Shown one piece after another: positions 45,143 through 54,223 of a DNA stretch of 64,000 nucleotides. The DNA comes from Gallionella sp. (GTDB lineage: Bacteria > Pseudomonadota > Gammaproteobacteria > Burkholderiales > Gallionellaceae). The stretch is from NCBI GenBank assembly GCA_028687335.1, contig JAQUAI010000003.1, forward strand, positions 1 through 64,000, read 5' to 3'. Position 1 is the first letter of the stretch, and each line of letters begins with the position of its first letter. The position numbers and the translations under genes are program-made. The notes under the pieces were generated by a model. It ran no database searches, was not told the origin of the DNA, and saw only the letters and a list, made by a program, of their open reading frames with translations.

Positions 45143-46264
45143 TTATTTTGCAGCTTGTTCCGCAACGATCAACCACGCACCGCCGATCTTCTCCAGCTTC
45201 AGCAGTTTGCGCGTACTGTCGTGGTAGGAATCAGAGCGATAGTCCTGCTTAAACGTCGCACTGGCGTGAGTGTCATCTGCCTGCGTGATCGTCAGCGCGC
45301 TGATGTCCACGCTAATCGAATTCGCCTTGCCGATGCGCTGCTCACGCTGTTGCTGCCATTTCGCTTTGCTCATGCCAGCGGGCTTGAAAGTATCGGCATA
45401 GCTCGCCAGATATTGCGCCACGTCGCGTGCCGCCCATGCTTCGGCCCAATGCTTGATTGCACCGCCCACATCGGCATCCCCAGCCGCTGCTTGCGCAGCC
45501 GGTTTGGCGGCAGATTGAGCAGCCGCCTGCGGTTTGCCCGCACGTTCGCTGGCGATTAGCCAAGCGTCGCCGCGTTTAACCAACTCTAGTGTCTTGCCCA
45601 CCACATCCCGATAGTTGTCAGAACGATAACGTTGGGTAAACGATACGGTCGCATGTTCAGCATCCGCCAGCGATACCTGAATATCGTCCAAGCCGATTTC
45701 GATTTCCTTAGGACGGCTAATACGATCCAGACGTTGTTTTTCCCACGCGGCATGGCTCATGTTGTCCGGCTTAAAGTCAGGCGTATAGGCCGCAAAATAA
45801 TCGTGGGCATTTTTGGCCGACCACGCAGTTGCCCAGGCTTTGACATGCGTCAACACATCCACTGCCGGATCTGCCTTGGCAACGACTTGCTCCACTGGCG
45901 CTTCCGCAACAACCACTGGCGGCTCAGCAGGCACGTCCATGATGGTTTTGCCGCTCTCGATCACGCGCGTCAGATTGTCGCCATTGAAGTACAGCGTCAT
46001 ATCCTGCTTTTCGACGATCTCACCGCGCCGCTCCAGACGGTAGGTGTAATCCCAGCGATTACCGTGGAATGCGTCGTAAATCAACGGTGTGCCCAGCACG
46101 TAGCGCACTTGCGATTTAGTCATACCCGGCTTGAGCTGTTCGCGCATCTCGGGCGTAATGAAGTTACCCTGACGAATATCCATCTTGTAGGGCGACAGCA
46201 CCGGCGTATCCAGATAACTACAGGAAGTCAGCAGCGCGGAGAGCAAAACCAGTTTGTTACGCAT
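45143..46264 (-). CDS. bamE: BamE lipoprotein fused to two NTF2/Cds6-like domains
   Basis: The N-terminal 110 residues are BamE, part of the complex that inserts outer-membrane beta-barrels: a lipobox ending in C15 (ALLTSC), IRQGNFITPEMREQLKPGMT, and VRYVLGTPLIYDAF with WDYTY. Ordinary BamE stops about here. This protein continues to 373 residues with a Pro/Val-rich linker and two similar domains of about 105 residues (HVKAWATAWSAKN and AIKHWAEAWAARD; each ends GDAWLIASE or GGAWLIVAE). These resemble the NTF2-like domain seen in Cds6-type proteins. The extra domains probably lie in the periplasm. Their ligand is unknown. Confidence 0.9.
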   Translation of the reverse strand: MRNKLVLLSALLTSCSYLDTPVLSPYKMDIRQGNFITPEMREQLKPGMTKSQVRYVLGTPLIYDAFHGNRWDYTYRLERRGEIVEKQDMTLYFNGDNLTRVIESGKTIMDVPAEPPVVVAEAPVEQVVAKADPAVDVLTHVKAWATAWSAKNAHDYFAAYTPDFKPDNMSHAAWEKQRLDRISRPKEIEIGLDDIQVSLADAEHATVSFTQRYRSDNYRDVVGKTLELVKRGDAWLIASERAGKPQAAAQSAAKPAAQAAAGDADVGGAIKHWAEAWAARDVAQYLASYADTFKPAGMSKAKWQQQREQRIGKANSISVDISALTITQADDTHASATFKQDYRSDSYHDSTRKLLKLEKIGGAWLIVAEQAAK

Positions 46265-46312
46265 AGGGGAGTCTCTTTAATGTGTGTGGATCGAAGCCGG
46301 ACGGATAATACC

Positions 46313-47974
46313 TCAAGCGGAAATTCCCAGCATTTCAGCCGCATGTTTGCGCGTGGTATCGGTAATTTTTGCACCGCCCAACATGCGCGCGATTTCGTCG
46401 ATACGCTGCCCCGCATCCAACGCCTGAATATGGCTTAGCGTAATACCGTTTTCTACCGCTTTGCTGACTTGCCAATGCTGATCGGCGCAGGCCGCGACTT
46501 GCGGCAAATGGGTCACGCACAACACCTGATAACGCTTGCCCAGCCGTTGCAGCAACTGCCCGACAATCTCGGCCACGTGTCCGCCGATGCCGCTATCTAC
46601 CTCGTCGAAAATCAGCGTTGGCACACTGGCAATCTCGCTGGTGGCCACCTGAATCGCCAGACTGATGCGCGACAACTCACCGCCCGACGCAACCTTGGCC
46701 AGGCTGCGCGTCGGCACGCCAGGGTTAGCCGCAACTTGAAACTCAATATTTTCCAGACCGCTGATATTGCCTTCCGGCAAGGGCTGCAACGCCACGGCAA
46801 AGCTACCGCCCTGCATCGCCAGCGTTTGCATCGCCGTGGTGATTTCGCGCGCCAGCTTGTCTGCCGCCTGCTTGCGCGCCTTGCTCAAACGCTGCGCAGC
46901 GGCGAGATAACTTTGCTGCGCGACCAGCTCCTGACGCGCCAACTCAGCGAGGTCTGCCCCGCCACCCAAAGCCGTCAGACGCGACTCAACATCGCGCAAG
47001 GCTTCATCCAAACGCTCCGGGGTAACGCGATATTTTCGCGCTGCGTCCATCACGTTTTGAATGCGCTGCTCCTGCTCGCGCAAACGCTGCGGATCACTAT
47101 CCAAACGTTGCTGATAATGGCGCAACGCATACACCGCCTCTTGCAACTCGGCTTGCGCACTTTCCAACATCTTCAGGGTGTCACCCAAACTGGCATCGTG
47201 AGCCATACCGTCACGCAAGCGCACCACCAGCGCATTCAACTGCGCCAAACACGCAGTGTCGGATTCACTCAAACTCTCGATACCAAACGCAGCAGTCTCC
47301 AGCAGACTCGCCGCATGGGCAAGGCGCGCATGATCGGCCTGAGTTTCCACCCAATCCGTCGCGCTGAAATTTAAACCCTGCAACTCATCGCGTTGAAATT
47401 GCAACAGCTCGCGCTCGGCGGCCACCGCCTCAGCGTTTTCGCTCAAACTAATACGACTGCGCCGCAGCGACTGCCAATCGCGATACAACACCGCGACCTT
47501 GTCGGCCTCATCCAACGCACCCGCATAACCATCCAAAAGCACACGCTGCGTATCCGAACGTAGCAACGACTGATGCGCGTGCTGCCCATGAATATCAAGC
47601 AAATGATCGCCCGCCTCGCGCATCTGCTGCAAAGTGGCACTGCGCCCGTTGATAAAACCGCGCGAACGCCCAGATGCATCCAGCACGCGGCGCATCAAAC
47701 ACACGCCCTCGTCGCCTTCCAGCTCCTGCTCGCGCAGCCACTCGCCCAGCTCGGACAAAGCGGCAATATCAAACTCTGCCGCAATCTCGGCACGCTCGCA
47801 GCCATTGCGCACCACCGTGGCATCGCCACGCCCGCCCAAAGCCAGCGTCAGCGCATCAATCAAAATGGATTTACCCGCACCCGTCTCGCCGGTCAGCGCG
47901 GTAAAGCCCGAACTGAAGTCCAGCTCAAGCGAAGAAACGATTACGAAATCGCGGATACTCAGAAACTTAAGCAT
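46313..47974 (-). CDS. recN: DNA repair protein RecN
   Basis: RecN is an SMC-like ATPase that acts early in double-strand break repair. The 553 residues have Walker A GETGAGKS near the N-terminus, a long coiled coil in the middle, a signature region VASGGELSRISLA, and Walker B LIFDEVDSGIGG. Its ATG directly abuts the nadK stop (TAA-ATG), so the two are coupled. The LexA box known upstream of recN in other bacteria was not seen. Confidence 0.96.
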   Translation of the reverse strand: MLKFLSIRDFVIVSSLELDFSSGFTALTGETGAGKSILIDALTLALGGRGDATVVRNGCERAEIAAEFDIAALSELGEWLREQELEGDEGVCLMRRVLDASGRSRGFINGRSATLQQMREAGDHLLDIHGQHAHQSLLRSDTQRVLLDGYAGALDEADKVAVLYRDWQSLRRSRISLSENAEAVAAERELLQFQRDELQGLNFSATDWVETQADHARLAHAASLLETAAFGIESLSESDTACLAQLNALVVRLRDGMAHDASLGDTLKMLESAQAELQEAVYALRHYQQRLDSDPQRLREQEQRIQNVMDAARKYRVTPERLDEALRDVESRLTALGGGADLAELARQELVAQQSYLAAAQRLSKARKQAADKLAREITTAMQTLAMQGGSFAVALQPLPEGNISGLENIEFQVAANPGVPTRSLAKVASGGELSRISLAIQVATSEIASVPTLIFDEVDSGIGGHVAEIVGQLLQRLGKRYQVLCVTHLPQVAACADQHWQVSKAVENGITLSHIQALDAGQRIDEIARMLGGAKITDTTRKHAAEMLGISA

Positions 47975-48847
47975 TTATAGCGTTTGATTCCAGAGCAGTT
48001 TTTCACGCAAGGTGCGATAGTAACTATGCCCCTCAGGATGCAGCAGACATACCGGCTCAGGCAGGCGCGTCACCAGCAACTTGTCATGTAACTCCATATC
48101 AAAGTTGGTGTGACTATCGTAGCGGACACAAATATCGCCCGTGCGATGCATCAACAGCTCTAGCTCCGAACTGCTCTTCACCACCAGCGGACGATTACTC
48201 AATGTATGCGGACACACCGGCACCAGCGCCAGCACATCCAGACTAGGATGCAAAATCGGCCCGCCCGCCGACATCGCATACGCGGTCGAGCCAGTCGGCG
48301 TAGCGACAATCAAACCATCGGCACGCTGGTTATACAAATACTCGCCATCAACGCGCACCTCAAACTCAATCATGCTGCTGATATTGCTGCGATGCACCAC
48401 CACCTCATTCAAGGCCGAGCCGCTAAACACCTCAACACCATCACGCATCACCCGCGCCGACAACAACAAACGCTGCTCAGTGACAAACTTGCCATCCAGC
48501 ATCGCCGCAATACTTTCCTGCATATTTTCCAGCGACAAATCAGTCAAAAAGCCCAATCGCCCCTGATTCACACCAATCACCGGCACACGCTGCGGCGCCA
48601 TCACCCGCGCGATATTCAACATCGTGCCGTCGCCGCCGATCACAATCGCCAAATCCACCGCATGCGCGATTTCATCCAAATTCAGCGACTCATAATTACA
48701 ACTCCCGATACGCTCGGCAGAAAGCGAATCCAACACCACCTGCAAACCGCGCGCAGCCAAAAAATCGGCTAACTGCACCATCGGCACAGCCACCTCGGCA
48801 GACTTTTGTTTGCCAATCAACGCAACGTTTTGGAAGGGAAATTTCAT
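47975..48847 (-). CDS. nadK: NAD kinase
   Basis: NadK phosphorylates NAD to NADP. From the ATG at 48847 it has 290 residues; the track start at 48877 adds ten residues not typical of the family. The catalytic GGDGTML and the NAD-binding segments NEVVVHR and TPTGSTAYAMSAGGP are present. It heads the nadK-recN-bamE-dapB run. In related genomes I recall hrcA directly divergent from nadK; here about 10.9 kb of CRISPR and efflux genes separate them. Confidence 0.96.
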   Translation of the reverse strand: MKFPFQNVALIGKQKSAEVAVPMVQLADFLAARGLQVVLDSLSAERIGSCNYESLNLDEIAHAVDLAIVIGGDGTMLNIARVMAPQRVPVIGVNQGRLGFLTDLSLENMQESIAAMLDGKFVTEQRLLLSARVMRDGVEVFSGSALNEVVVHRSNISSMIEFEVRVDGEYLYNQRADGLIVATPTGSTAYAMSAGGPILHPSLDVLALVPVCPHTLSNRPLVVKSSSELELLMHRTGDICVRYDSHTNFDMELHDKLLVTRLPEPVCLLHPEGHSYYRTLREKLLWNQTL

Positions 48848-49092
48848 GGACAGGATTAAACCACATCGCCCATGCAATCACCAAGCCGCACAAGCCAGCC
48901 AAACCCACCCCGCCGCCGTTAAACCTCGGCTACAATTCCGCCAGCATCACCACGGCTGCACACCCACCACAATAAGCGCGCCCAAGCACGCAACCGCAGC
49001 CCTTCCTGAATGGAAGCCCGAGGAGAGTAGCGAAGAACCGTCGCTCTAATGCATATAGAGCACGCTTGGTCGAGCGTCGTTTCCGCCTGCAC

Positions 49093-49184
49093 AAAAAGAA
49101 ACGGACACCGAAGTGTCCGTTCCGTATCGGTGGGCTTTAAAGCCCTTGTTGCCGACAGTCCCCACCATCGGAATACTTGATACG
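49093..49184 (-). ncRNA. tracrRNA of the type II-C CRISPR system
   Basis: On the minus strand, the anti-repeat (49148-49183) is nearly fully complementary to the array repeat, with a bulge around the ACT that follows GGTGGGG. It is followed by a GGGCTTTAAAGCCC hairpin (49132-49145) and a terminal ACGGACAC-TTCG-GTGTCCGT hairpin (49101-49120) with a T-rich tail. This is the architecture of a tracrRNA with its own terminator, about 92 nt. It pairs with crRNA so Cas9 can load it; RNase III processing is expected. Because the anti-repeat is on the minus strand, the array must also be transcribed on the minus strand to give pairing. Confidence 0.88.
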
Positions 49185-49190
49185 GCTCGC

Positions 49191-49219
49191 ATCGTAACGA
49201 ACAACAACAAAAGGAGCAA
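49191..49219 (-). promoter_or_regulatory. candidate tracrRNA promoter
   Basis: On the minus strand TTGCTC and TACGAT are spaced by 17 bases, placing the start near 49184, exactly at the edge of the anti-repeat. Its -35 box overlaps the AAGGAG ribosome site of cas9 (49211-49216) on the other strand. Confidence 0.5.
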
Positions 49220-49225
49220 GCAGCT

Positions 49226-52200
49226 ATGGCGGTGAAATATAGACTTGGGCTGGATGTAGGAACTGCATCTGTCGGTGCAGCGGCGGTTTCGCTGGATAGC
49301 AACGGCCAGCCGGATGGCTTGATCTGGCATCACGTCAGAATTTTCAATGAGCCATTGGAAAATGGACAGGCAGGCTTGGTCTCAAAAAAGGCTGGACGAC
49401 GTAGGGCACGAATGCAACGCCGCCAAATTGATCGTCGGGCATCTCGCTTGCGTCACATTGCTCATCTCTCCAACTTACTCGGCTTAAAACGAGAAGAGGT
49501 TGCACCAGATGACGGCAGCACCCTCCCTTATCTGCGCGCCCGATCAGCAACAGAACGTGTCGCACTGGACGACTTGTTCCGCATCCTCCTGCGCCTTTCT
49601 AAAAGGCGCGGCTACAAAGGCGAATTCAAAGCCAAGAAAAAGGGGGAGGTAGCAGAAGGATCGAATGAACTCAGCCTCGCTATGCGTGCACTCGCAGAAC
49701 AACGTGGCATCACTTTAAAAGATGAGAACGACACGGGAATCACGTTAGGGCAATATCTATTGCATCGCATGGAAAGCGGCTTCCCCACCAAGCTCAAGAT
49801 CAAAGAAATCAGCGACGAACCCAAGAACAAAAAAATTGAAGATGCAAATGTGCCAAAAAATCTCTATGCACTTCGTAGAATGGTTGAGCATGAGTTTAAT
49901 ACCATCTGGGATACGCAAGCCAGTTACCACGACACCCTCAACGGCAAGCACGCCGGAAAATCCATCCGCGAACATTTTTATGAGGCTCTGTTTTTTCAGC
50001 GCCCGCTGAAATCCTCCGCAGACCTTGTGGCGCAATGCTGTCTTGAGCCGACGCTGCCACGCGCTCCTCGCGCACAAATGGCCTTTCAACGTTTTCGTAT
50101 CGAAAAAACATTGGCTGATTTGCGCTGGGGTGCAGGCAAACGCGCTGAGCCGCTGATGCCTGCCCAGAAAAAAATTATCCGCGACTTGCTTGACCGCAAC
50201 GACAAGGTGAAATTCGAGGACATCTACGAAGCACTGGAAGACTCAGGATGCGGGAGGCCACAAGGCAAAGGATTAAATCTAGACCGCGCCAGCCGTGAAG
50301 AATTACCCGGCAATTGCACACTTGCAGCACTCCGCAAGCTGGACAGGTACAGTACAAAACATCACCCGGAACGCGCCGCCAACTTAGAACAAACATTCCT
50401 CTCGCTCGCCAAGAAAACAATAGTTGATGGGCGTAGCGTAATTGATAGAAGAGAGCAAATCGCCGTCATCAACTTCCTTGCAGAACTCGGCTCACCGGAA
50501 CAACTGGATGATCCTGCATGGCACACCAGCTTCGTCAAACGCGATGGCAAGCCGCGCCAATTTAGCGACACACTGATCGGCTTCGTCAACCTCATCAAAG
50601 AACATGACAACTTCGACCGTCTCGGGAAAATGGATTTTGATGGCGGGCGCGCCTCTTATTCCGTAAAAGCGTTGAACGCGCTTTCGGACTGGCTAGAAGA
50701 ACCAAACTGGCCGGGCGATTGGAAAGATGACATGAGACGCATGGATGAAGAAGCCGCCATCCGCGTGTGTTACCCAAAATCGCTCAACCTTGAAACAAAA
50801 CGTCTGGATAAACTTCCCGCGCCAGAATCCACTGGCAATGCCGTTGTGGACGGCTCACTACGCCAGATTCGCTGGACAGTGAATCGGATGATTGCCGAAC
50901 TTGGCGTACCTCCAGAAGAAATCGTAGTTGAAATGGCGCGCGAAATGAGCTTAGGCATCAGCCGCCGCAACGAACGCGAGGTCGATAACACCAAGCAACA
51001 AAAAGCGCGGCGCGAAGCGGAAAAAGAAATTCGTTTGCACGGCAAAGCACCAACACCACCCAATATTCGCCGCTACTTGCTTTGGGCAGAACAAGACAAA
51101 AGCTTCTGCCCCTACTGCAACAAAACCATCAGCCTTGCTGAGGTGTTATCTGCCGACACAGAGTTCGAGCACATCCTCCCGAAAAAACTAACGCAAGTGG
51201 GTTTGAAGCGTTCTGAAATCGTGCTTGCACACTACAACTGCAATCAAGAAAAAGGAGATCGCACACCTTGGGATGCGTGGGGGGGAGGTCAAAACAACGC
51301 GCGCTGGCAATCTGTGGAAGCTGCCGCCGCAAGATTTGATACCAAGAAAAATTATCGCAAAGCCAAACTGCTGCGCCTCAAGGATTTTGAACGAGAGGTA
51401 TTAACCGACGAGTCCATTGATGGCTTTGCTGATAGCCAGTTTCATCACACATCATGGATTGCCAAGGAAGCCACACAATGGCTGGAATGCCTTTGCCCCA
51501 ATAAAGTATCTGTATCTCGCGGCGAACTTACCTCCATGTTGCGGCGAAGCTGGAAACTGGAAACGGTAATTCCAGAAGTGCGATATGAAAACAATCTTCC
51601 CGTACTAGACACGGGCGGAAAAGTTGATGACAAAGGCAAAGCTTTGTCTTCGCAACCCATCACACCAGATGAGTTTGCCTCCCTCAAAAAATATCTCGAA
51701 GGACATCCGGTCAGACGCGAAGATCGCAAAGCGAATCCCGATTTTGATTTCAACCGCCGCCCGGATAAGCGCCTCGATCATCGCCATCACCTAATTGATG
51801 CCATCACACTGGCACTCACCTCGCGCGGACTCTTTCAACAAATGGCAAAGAACTACAAAGCCGCCGCCGAAAAAATGCTACCGCGTGATGGAGAGACCGC
51901 AGAAGAACGTGAGTGCCGCATCAAAACTCATACGCGATTGCGCCTCGAAGTTCCAGAACCACCACTGCGCAATGTGCGTGCAGCCGCACTTAGTGCAGCG
52001 CGCGAATGCCACATCTCCATCAAGCCGGATCGTTACCCCGACGGTGCGCTATTCAAGGGCACTGCTTATGGAGTAGCTCAACGCAATGACGAAGAAAAAT
52101 TGCGACTTACTCTGCGCCAGCCGATTGCCGAATTAGGTAAGGTTAAGGGGAAAACCAGCCTAGAAGCCGCACGTAAAGCAATTGCCAATATTGTGAGCAA

Positions 52201-52753
52201 TGATGTGCGGCGCATTGTTAGTGATGCATTCGAAAATCGCATCAACAGCGGCATAGATGCAGGTGTCGCACTCTCATTGCCTTTCCAGCATCCACTCTAT
52301 GCCACCCCAATCCGCAAAATACGTTGCTTTGAAAATTACGCTGAAGACACGCACCCCGTCTCATTTGCCAATCGCGATGACGTTTCACAAAAAAGAGAGC
52401 CAAAGAAAATTGGCTCATTCCGCAAATACCTCGTCAATGAAGGGTATTCTTATCTGGAGCTATCCACAGATTATTCAAGAGAGCCACGGCTAGTGAAAAT
52501 ACGCGATGCAATGCGCGATAAATATGAATATCCACCACTTGGCACAACACGACTCTCCAAGGGAGACACGATTAAAGATTCCAAGGATGGAAAAATGTAT
52601 CGGGTAGGCTATTTCACGGCAGAAGGTAATATCTTTTTAATTCCAATTTTCGACCCCCGCTCTTTCGACAAAATTACCGAAGCTGGCTCCAGCAAAAAGA
52701 AGGTGGCTTTTAGCCAAGCAATAAAGCGGCTTTCGTTAGTTATTCAAGCTTAG
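49226..52753 (+). CDS. cas9: type II-C CRISPR effector Cas9
   Basis: RNA-guided double-strand DNA endonuclease, 1175 residues. RuvC parts: D10 in LGLDVGTAS, the arginine-rich bridge helix (KAGRRRARMQRRQIDRR), E569 in VVEMARE, and H854-H855/D858 in RHHLIDAITLAL. The HNH domain has H649 in EFEHILP and N673 in CNQEKGD, so both nuclease centres look active. A CPYC pair (628-631) before HNH suggests a zinc knuckle, as in many small Cas9 proteins. The C-terminal 250 residues should read the PAM, which cannot be predicted here. AAGGAG lies 9 bases before the ATG. cas1 and cas2 follow without csn2 or cas4, which defines subtype II-C. Confidence 0.97.
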   Translation: MAVKYRLGLDVGTASVGAAAVSLDSNGQPDGLIWHHVRIFNEPLENGQAGLVSKKAGRRRARMQRRQIDRRASRLRHIAHLSNLLGLKREEVAPDDGSTLPYLRARSATERVALDDLFRILLRLSKRRGYKGEFKAKKKGEVAEGSNELSLAMRALAEQRGITLKDENDTGITLGQYLLHRMESGFPTKLKIKEISDEPKNKKIEDANVPKNLYALRRMVEHEFNTIWDTQASYHDTLNGKHAGKSIREHFYEALFFQRPLKSSADLVAQCCLEPTLPRAPRAQMAFQRFRIEKTLADLRWGAGKRAEPLMPAQKKIIRDLLDRNDKVKFEDIYEALEDSGCGRPQGKGLNLDRASREELPGNCTLAALRKLDRYSTKHHPERAANLEQTFLSLAKKTIVDGRSVIDRREQIAVINFLAELGSPEQLDDPAWHTSFVKRDGKPRQFSDTLIGFVNLIKEHDNFDRLGKMDFDGGRASYSVKALNALSDWLEEPNWPGDWKDDMRRMDEEAAIRVCYPKSLNLETKRLDKLPAPESTGNAVVDGSLRQIRWTVNRMIAELGVPPEEIVVEMAREMSLGISRRNEREVDNTKQQKARREAEKEIRLHGKAPTPPNIRRYLLWAEQDKSFCPYCNKTISLAEVLSADTEFEHILPKKLTQVGLKRSEIVLAHYNCNQEKGDRTPWDAWGGGQNNARWQSVEAAAARFDTKKNYRKAKLLRLKDFEREVLTDESIDGFADSQFHHTSWIAKEATQWLECLCPNKVSVSRGELTSMLRRSWKLETVIPEVRYENNLPVLDTGGKVDDKGKALSSQPITPDEFASLKKYLEGHPVRREDRKANPDFDFNRRPDKRLDHRHHLIDAITLALTSRGLFQQMAKNYKAAAEKMLPRDGETAEERECRIKTHTRLRLEVPEPPLRNVRAAALSAARECHISIKPDRYPDGALFKGTAYGVAQRNDEEKLRLTLRQPIAELGKVKGKTSLEAARKAIANIVSNDVRRIVSDAFENRINSGIDAGVALSLPFQHPLYATPIRKIRCFENYAEDTHPVSFANRDDVSQKREPKKIGSFRKYLVNEGYSYLELSTDYSREPRLVKIRDAMRDKYEYPPLGTTRLSKGDTIKDSKDGKMYRVGYFTAEGNIFLIPIFDPRSFDKITEAGSSKKKVAFSQAIKRLSLVIQA

Positions 52754-52757
52754 TGCC

Positions 52758-53705
52758 ATGTCAGAACAGCGCGTCCTCGTTATTGAAAATCCTGCTCACC
52801 TGCGTATCGACACTGGGCGCTTGAAAATTGAACGCGAAGGATTCAATCATGCTTTTGTCTCGCCCAAAGACATTGCCGTACTCTGCCTAGAACATCACAC
52901 CGCCACGCTCTCGGTCGCCGTATTGCGCGCACTCGCCGAAGCTGGAGCTGCCGTGATAGTTACCGATGCGCGCCACATGCCCTGCGCCATACAAATACCC
53001 CTCGCCGCCACCGGATTGGATGCAGGCAGATTGCGCCAGCAGATTACCTTAGATGCCAGCGAGAAACGCGGTGAACTATGGCAGCAATTGATTTCCACCA
53101 AGCTTGCCACACAGGCGCACGCCTTGCGCAGACTCAAACGCAATGGGGCATTACGTCTTGAGCGGCTTGCAACCCAGGTACTGCATGGCGATAAAAGCAA
53201 TGCCGAGGGTCAAGGTGCCAAGCATTACTGGATCAATCTGTTCCCGGATACATTCAGGCGCAGCAAAGAGGGGGCGGAAGACCCGCTGAACATCCGCCTC
53301 AATTACGGCTATGCAGTGCTGCGCTCCATGATCGCCCGCGCACTGGTTGCTTCCGGCCTCAACGGCACGTTGGGTTTGGGGCACTGCAATGCAGGCAATG
53401 CTTTCAATTTAGCGGATGACTTCATTGAGCCTTATCGCTTTCTCGTGGACGTACACCTTGCGGATGATGCCGACACATGGAGCGAAGCTCCGGAATTCGA
53501 TAGCCGAGCCAAGCGGTATCTGCTTGGATTTGTCGAGCGCCCTGTACGCATTGCAGGACAAGACATGCGACTTCATGCCGCAATTGATACCAGCATTGCC
53601 AGCTTCGTGCGCATTCTGGATGGTAAGGGTAAAAAGCTGGTGCTACCCGAAGGTTCGACAATTGCCGAGGATAATGAAGCATGGGCATCAACGGATGGCG
53701 AGTGA
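52758..53705 (+). CDS. cas1: CRISPR integrase Cas1
   Basis: Cas1 is the catalytic subunit of the spacer integration complex. The 315 residues have the beta-rich N-terminal and helical C-terminal lobes. Metal-binding residues are E150 in SNAEGQGAKHYW, H209 in LGLGHCNAGNAF and the acidic LADDFIEPYR (E224). It starts 4 bases after cas9, and its TGA overlaps the cas2 ATG. All catalytic residues are present, so acquisition could work, although the array is short. Confidence 0.96.
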   Translation: MSEQRVLVIENPAHLRIDTGRLKIEREGFNHAFVSPKDIAVLCLEHHTATLSVAVLRALAEAGAAVIVTDARHMPCAIQIPLAATGLDAGRLRQQITLDASEKRGELWQQLISTKLATQAHALRRLKRNGALRLERLATQVLHGDKSNAEGQGAKHYWINLFPDTFRRSKEGAEDPLNIRLNYGYAVLRSMIARALVASGLNGTLGLGHCNAGNAFNLADDFIEPYRFLVDVHLADDADTWSEAPEFDSRAKRYLLGFVERPVRIAGQDMRLHAAIDTSIASFVRILDGKGKKLVLPEGSTIAEDNEAWASTDGE

Positions 53706-54013
53706 TGTGGGTCATCGCGGTATATGACTGTCCGATGATCGAGCGTGAAGAACGGCGCGACTACGCGATATTCCGCAAAAGCTTGCTGCAAGAGAATTTC
53801 TGCCAACTGCAAAACTCACTCTACGTGCGCCACTTCCCCACTATGGCGGTCGCCGAAGCCACCATTCAACGTCTTCGATTGGGTATCCCGGCAGGCGCTC
53901 AAGTCGCCTTTTTCCTCGTAACCGACAAGCAATACGGTATGACCCGTGAGTTTTTCGGCCCCAAACCCACAAGAAAAAAGCCCAACCAGCCGGAGCAAGT
54001 TGAGCTTTTTTAA
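53705..54013 (+). CDS. cas2: CRISPR-associated Cas2
   Basis: Cas2 is the structural dimer at the centre of the Cas1-Cas2 integrase. The ATG at 53705, overlapping the cas1 stop as TGATG, gives 102 residues beginning MWVIAVYDCPMIEREERRDY, the usual Cas2 start with the conserved Asp at position 8. The track's ATG at 53681 would add eight residues not seen in the family. The C-terminus (RKKPNQPEQVELF) is typical of type II Cas2. The array begins 40 bases downstream. Confidence 0.95.
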   Translation: MWVIAVYDCPMIEREERRDYAIFRKSLLQENFCQLQNSLYVRHFPTMAVAEATIQRLRLGIPAGAQVAFFLVTDKQYGMTREFFGPKPTRKKPNQPEQVELF

Positions 54014-54052
54014 GACTACTTCACAATCAAAACAACCGATTGCGTGCGACCT

Positions 54053-54220
54053 AGTGTAACAAGCATTCCGATGGTGGGGTGTCGGAACACGGCGAGGGTG
54101 ATCGCGGTGCATTCGGAGAGTGTAACAAGCATTCCGATGGTGGGGTGTCGGAACAGGAAGAGAGGGGAGGTCATAATCTCTACTAGTGTAACAAGCATTC
54201 CGATGGTGGGGTGTCGGAAC
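54053..54220 (-). CRISPR. type II-C CRISPR array, three repeats and two spacers
   Basis: Three identical 36-bp repeats lie at 54053-54088, 54119-54154 and 54185-54220, with two 30-bp spacers. Read on the minus strand each repeat begins GTTCCGACACCCC and ends TGTTACACT. The minus-strand reading is chosen because only that RNA pairs with the tracrRNA. The TG-T-TACACT end resembles an extended -10 box, as in Neisseria, so each repeat may start transcription of its own crRNA. Repeats are identical, with no degenerate end. The 75-residue ORF called here on the minus strand is only a translation of repeats. Confidence 0.97.
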
Positions 54221-54223
54221 GTA

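Noticed and set aside
46469-47374. 301-residue plus-strand ORF opposite recN
   Set aside because: It lies wholly inside recN, has shadow-type composition rich in Arg, Gln and Leu, and no ribosome site or family match.
49148-49183. Repeat-like stretch upstream of cas9 as a stray CRISPR repeat
   Set aside because: It carries mismatches and a bulge, and is followed on the minus strand by two hairpins and a T tail, which fits a tracrRNA anti-repeat instead.
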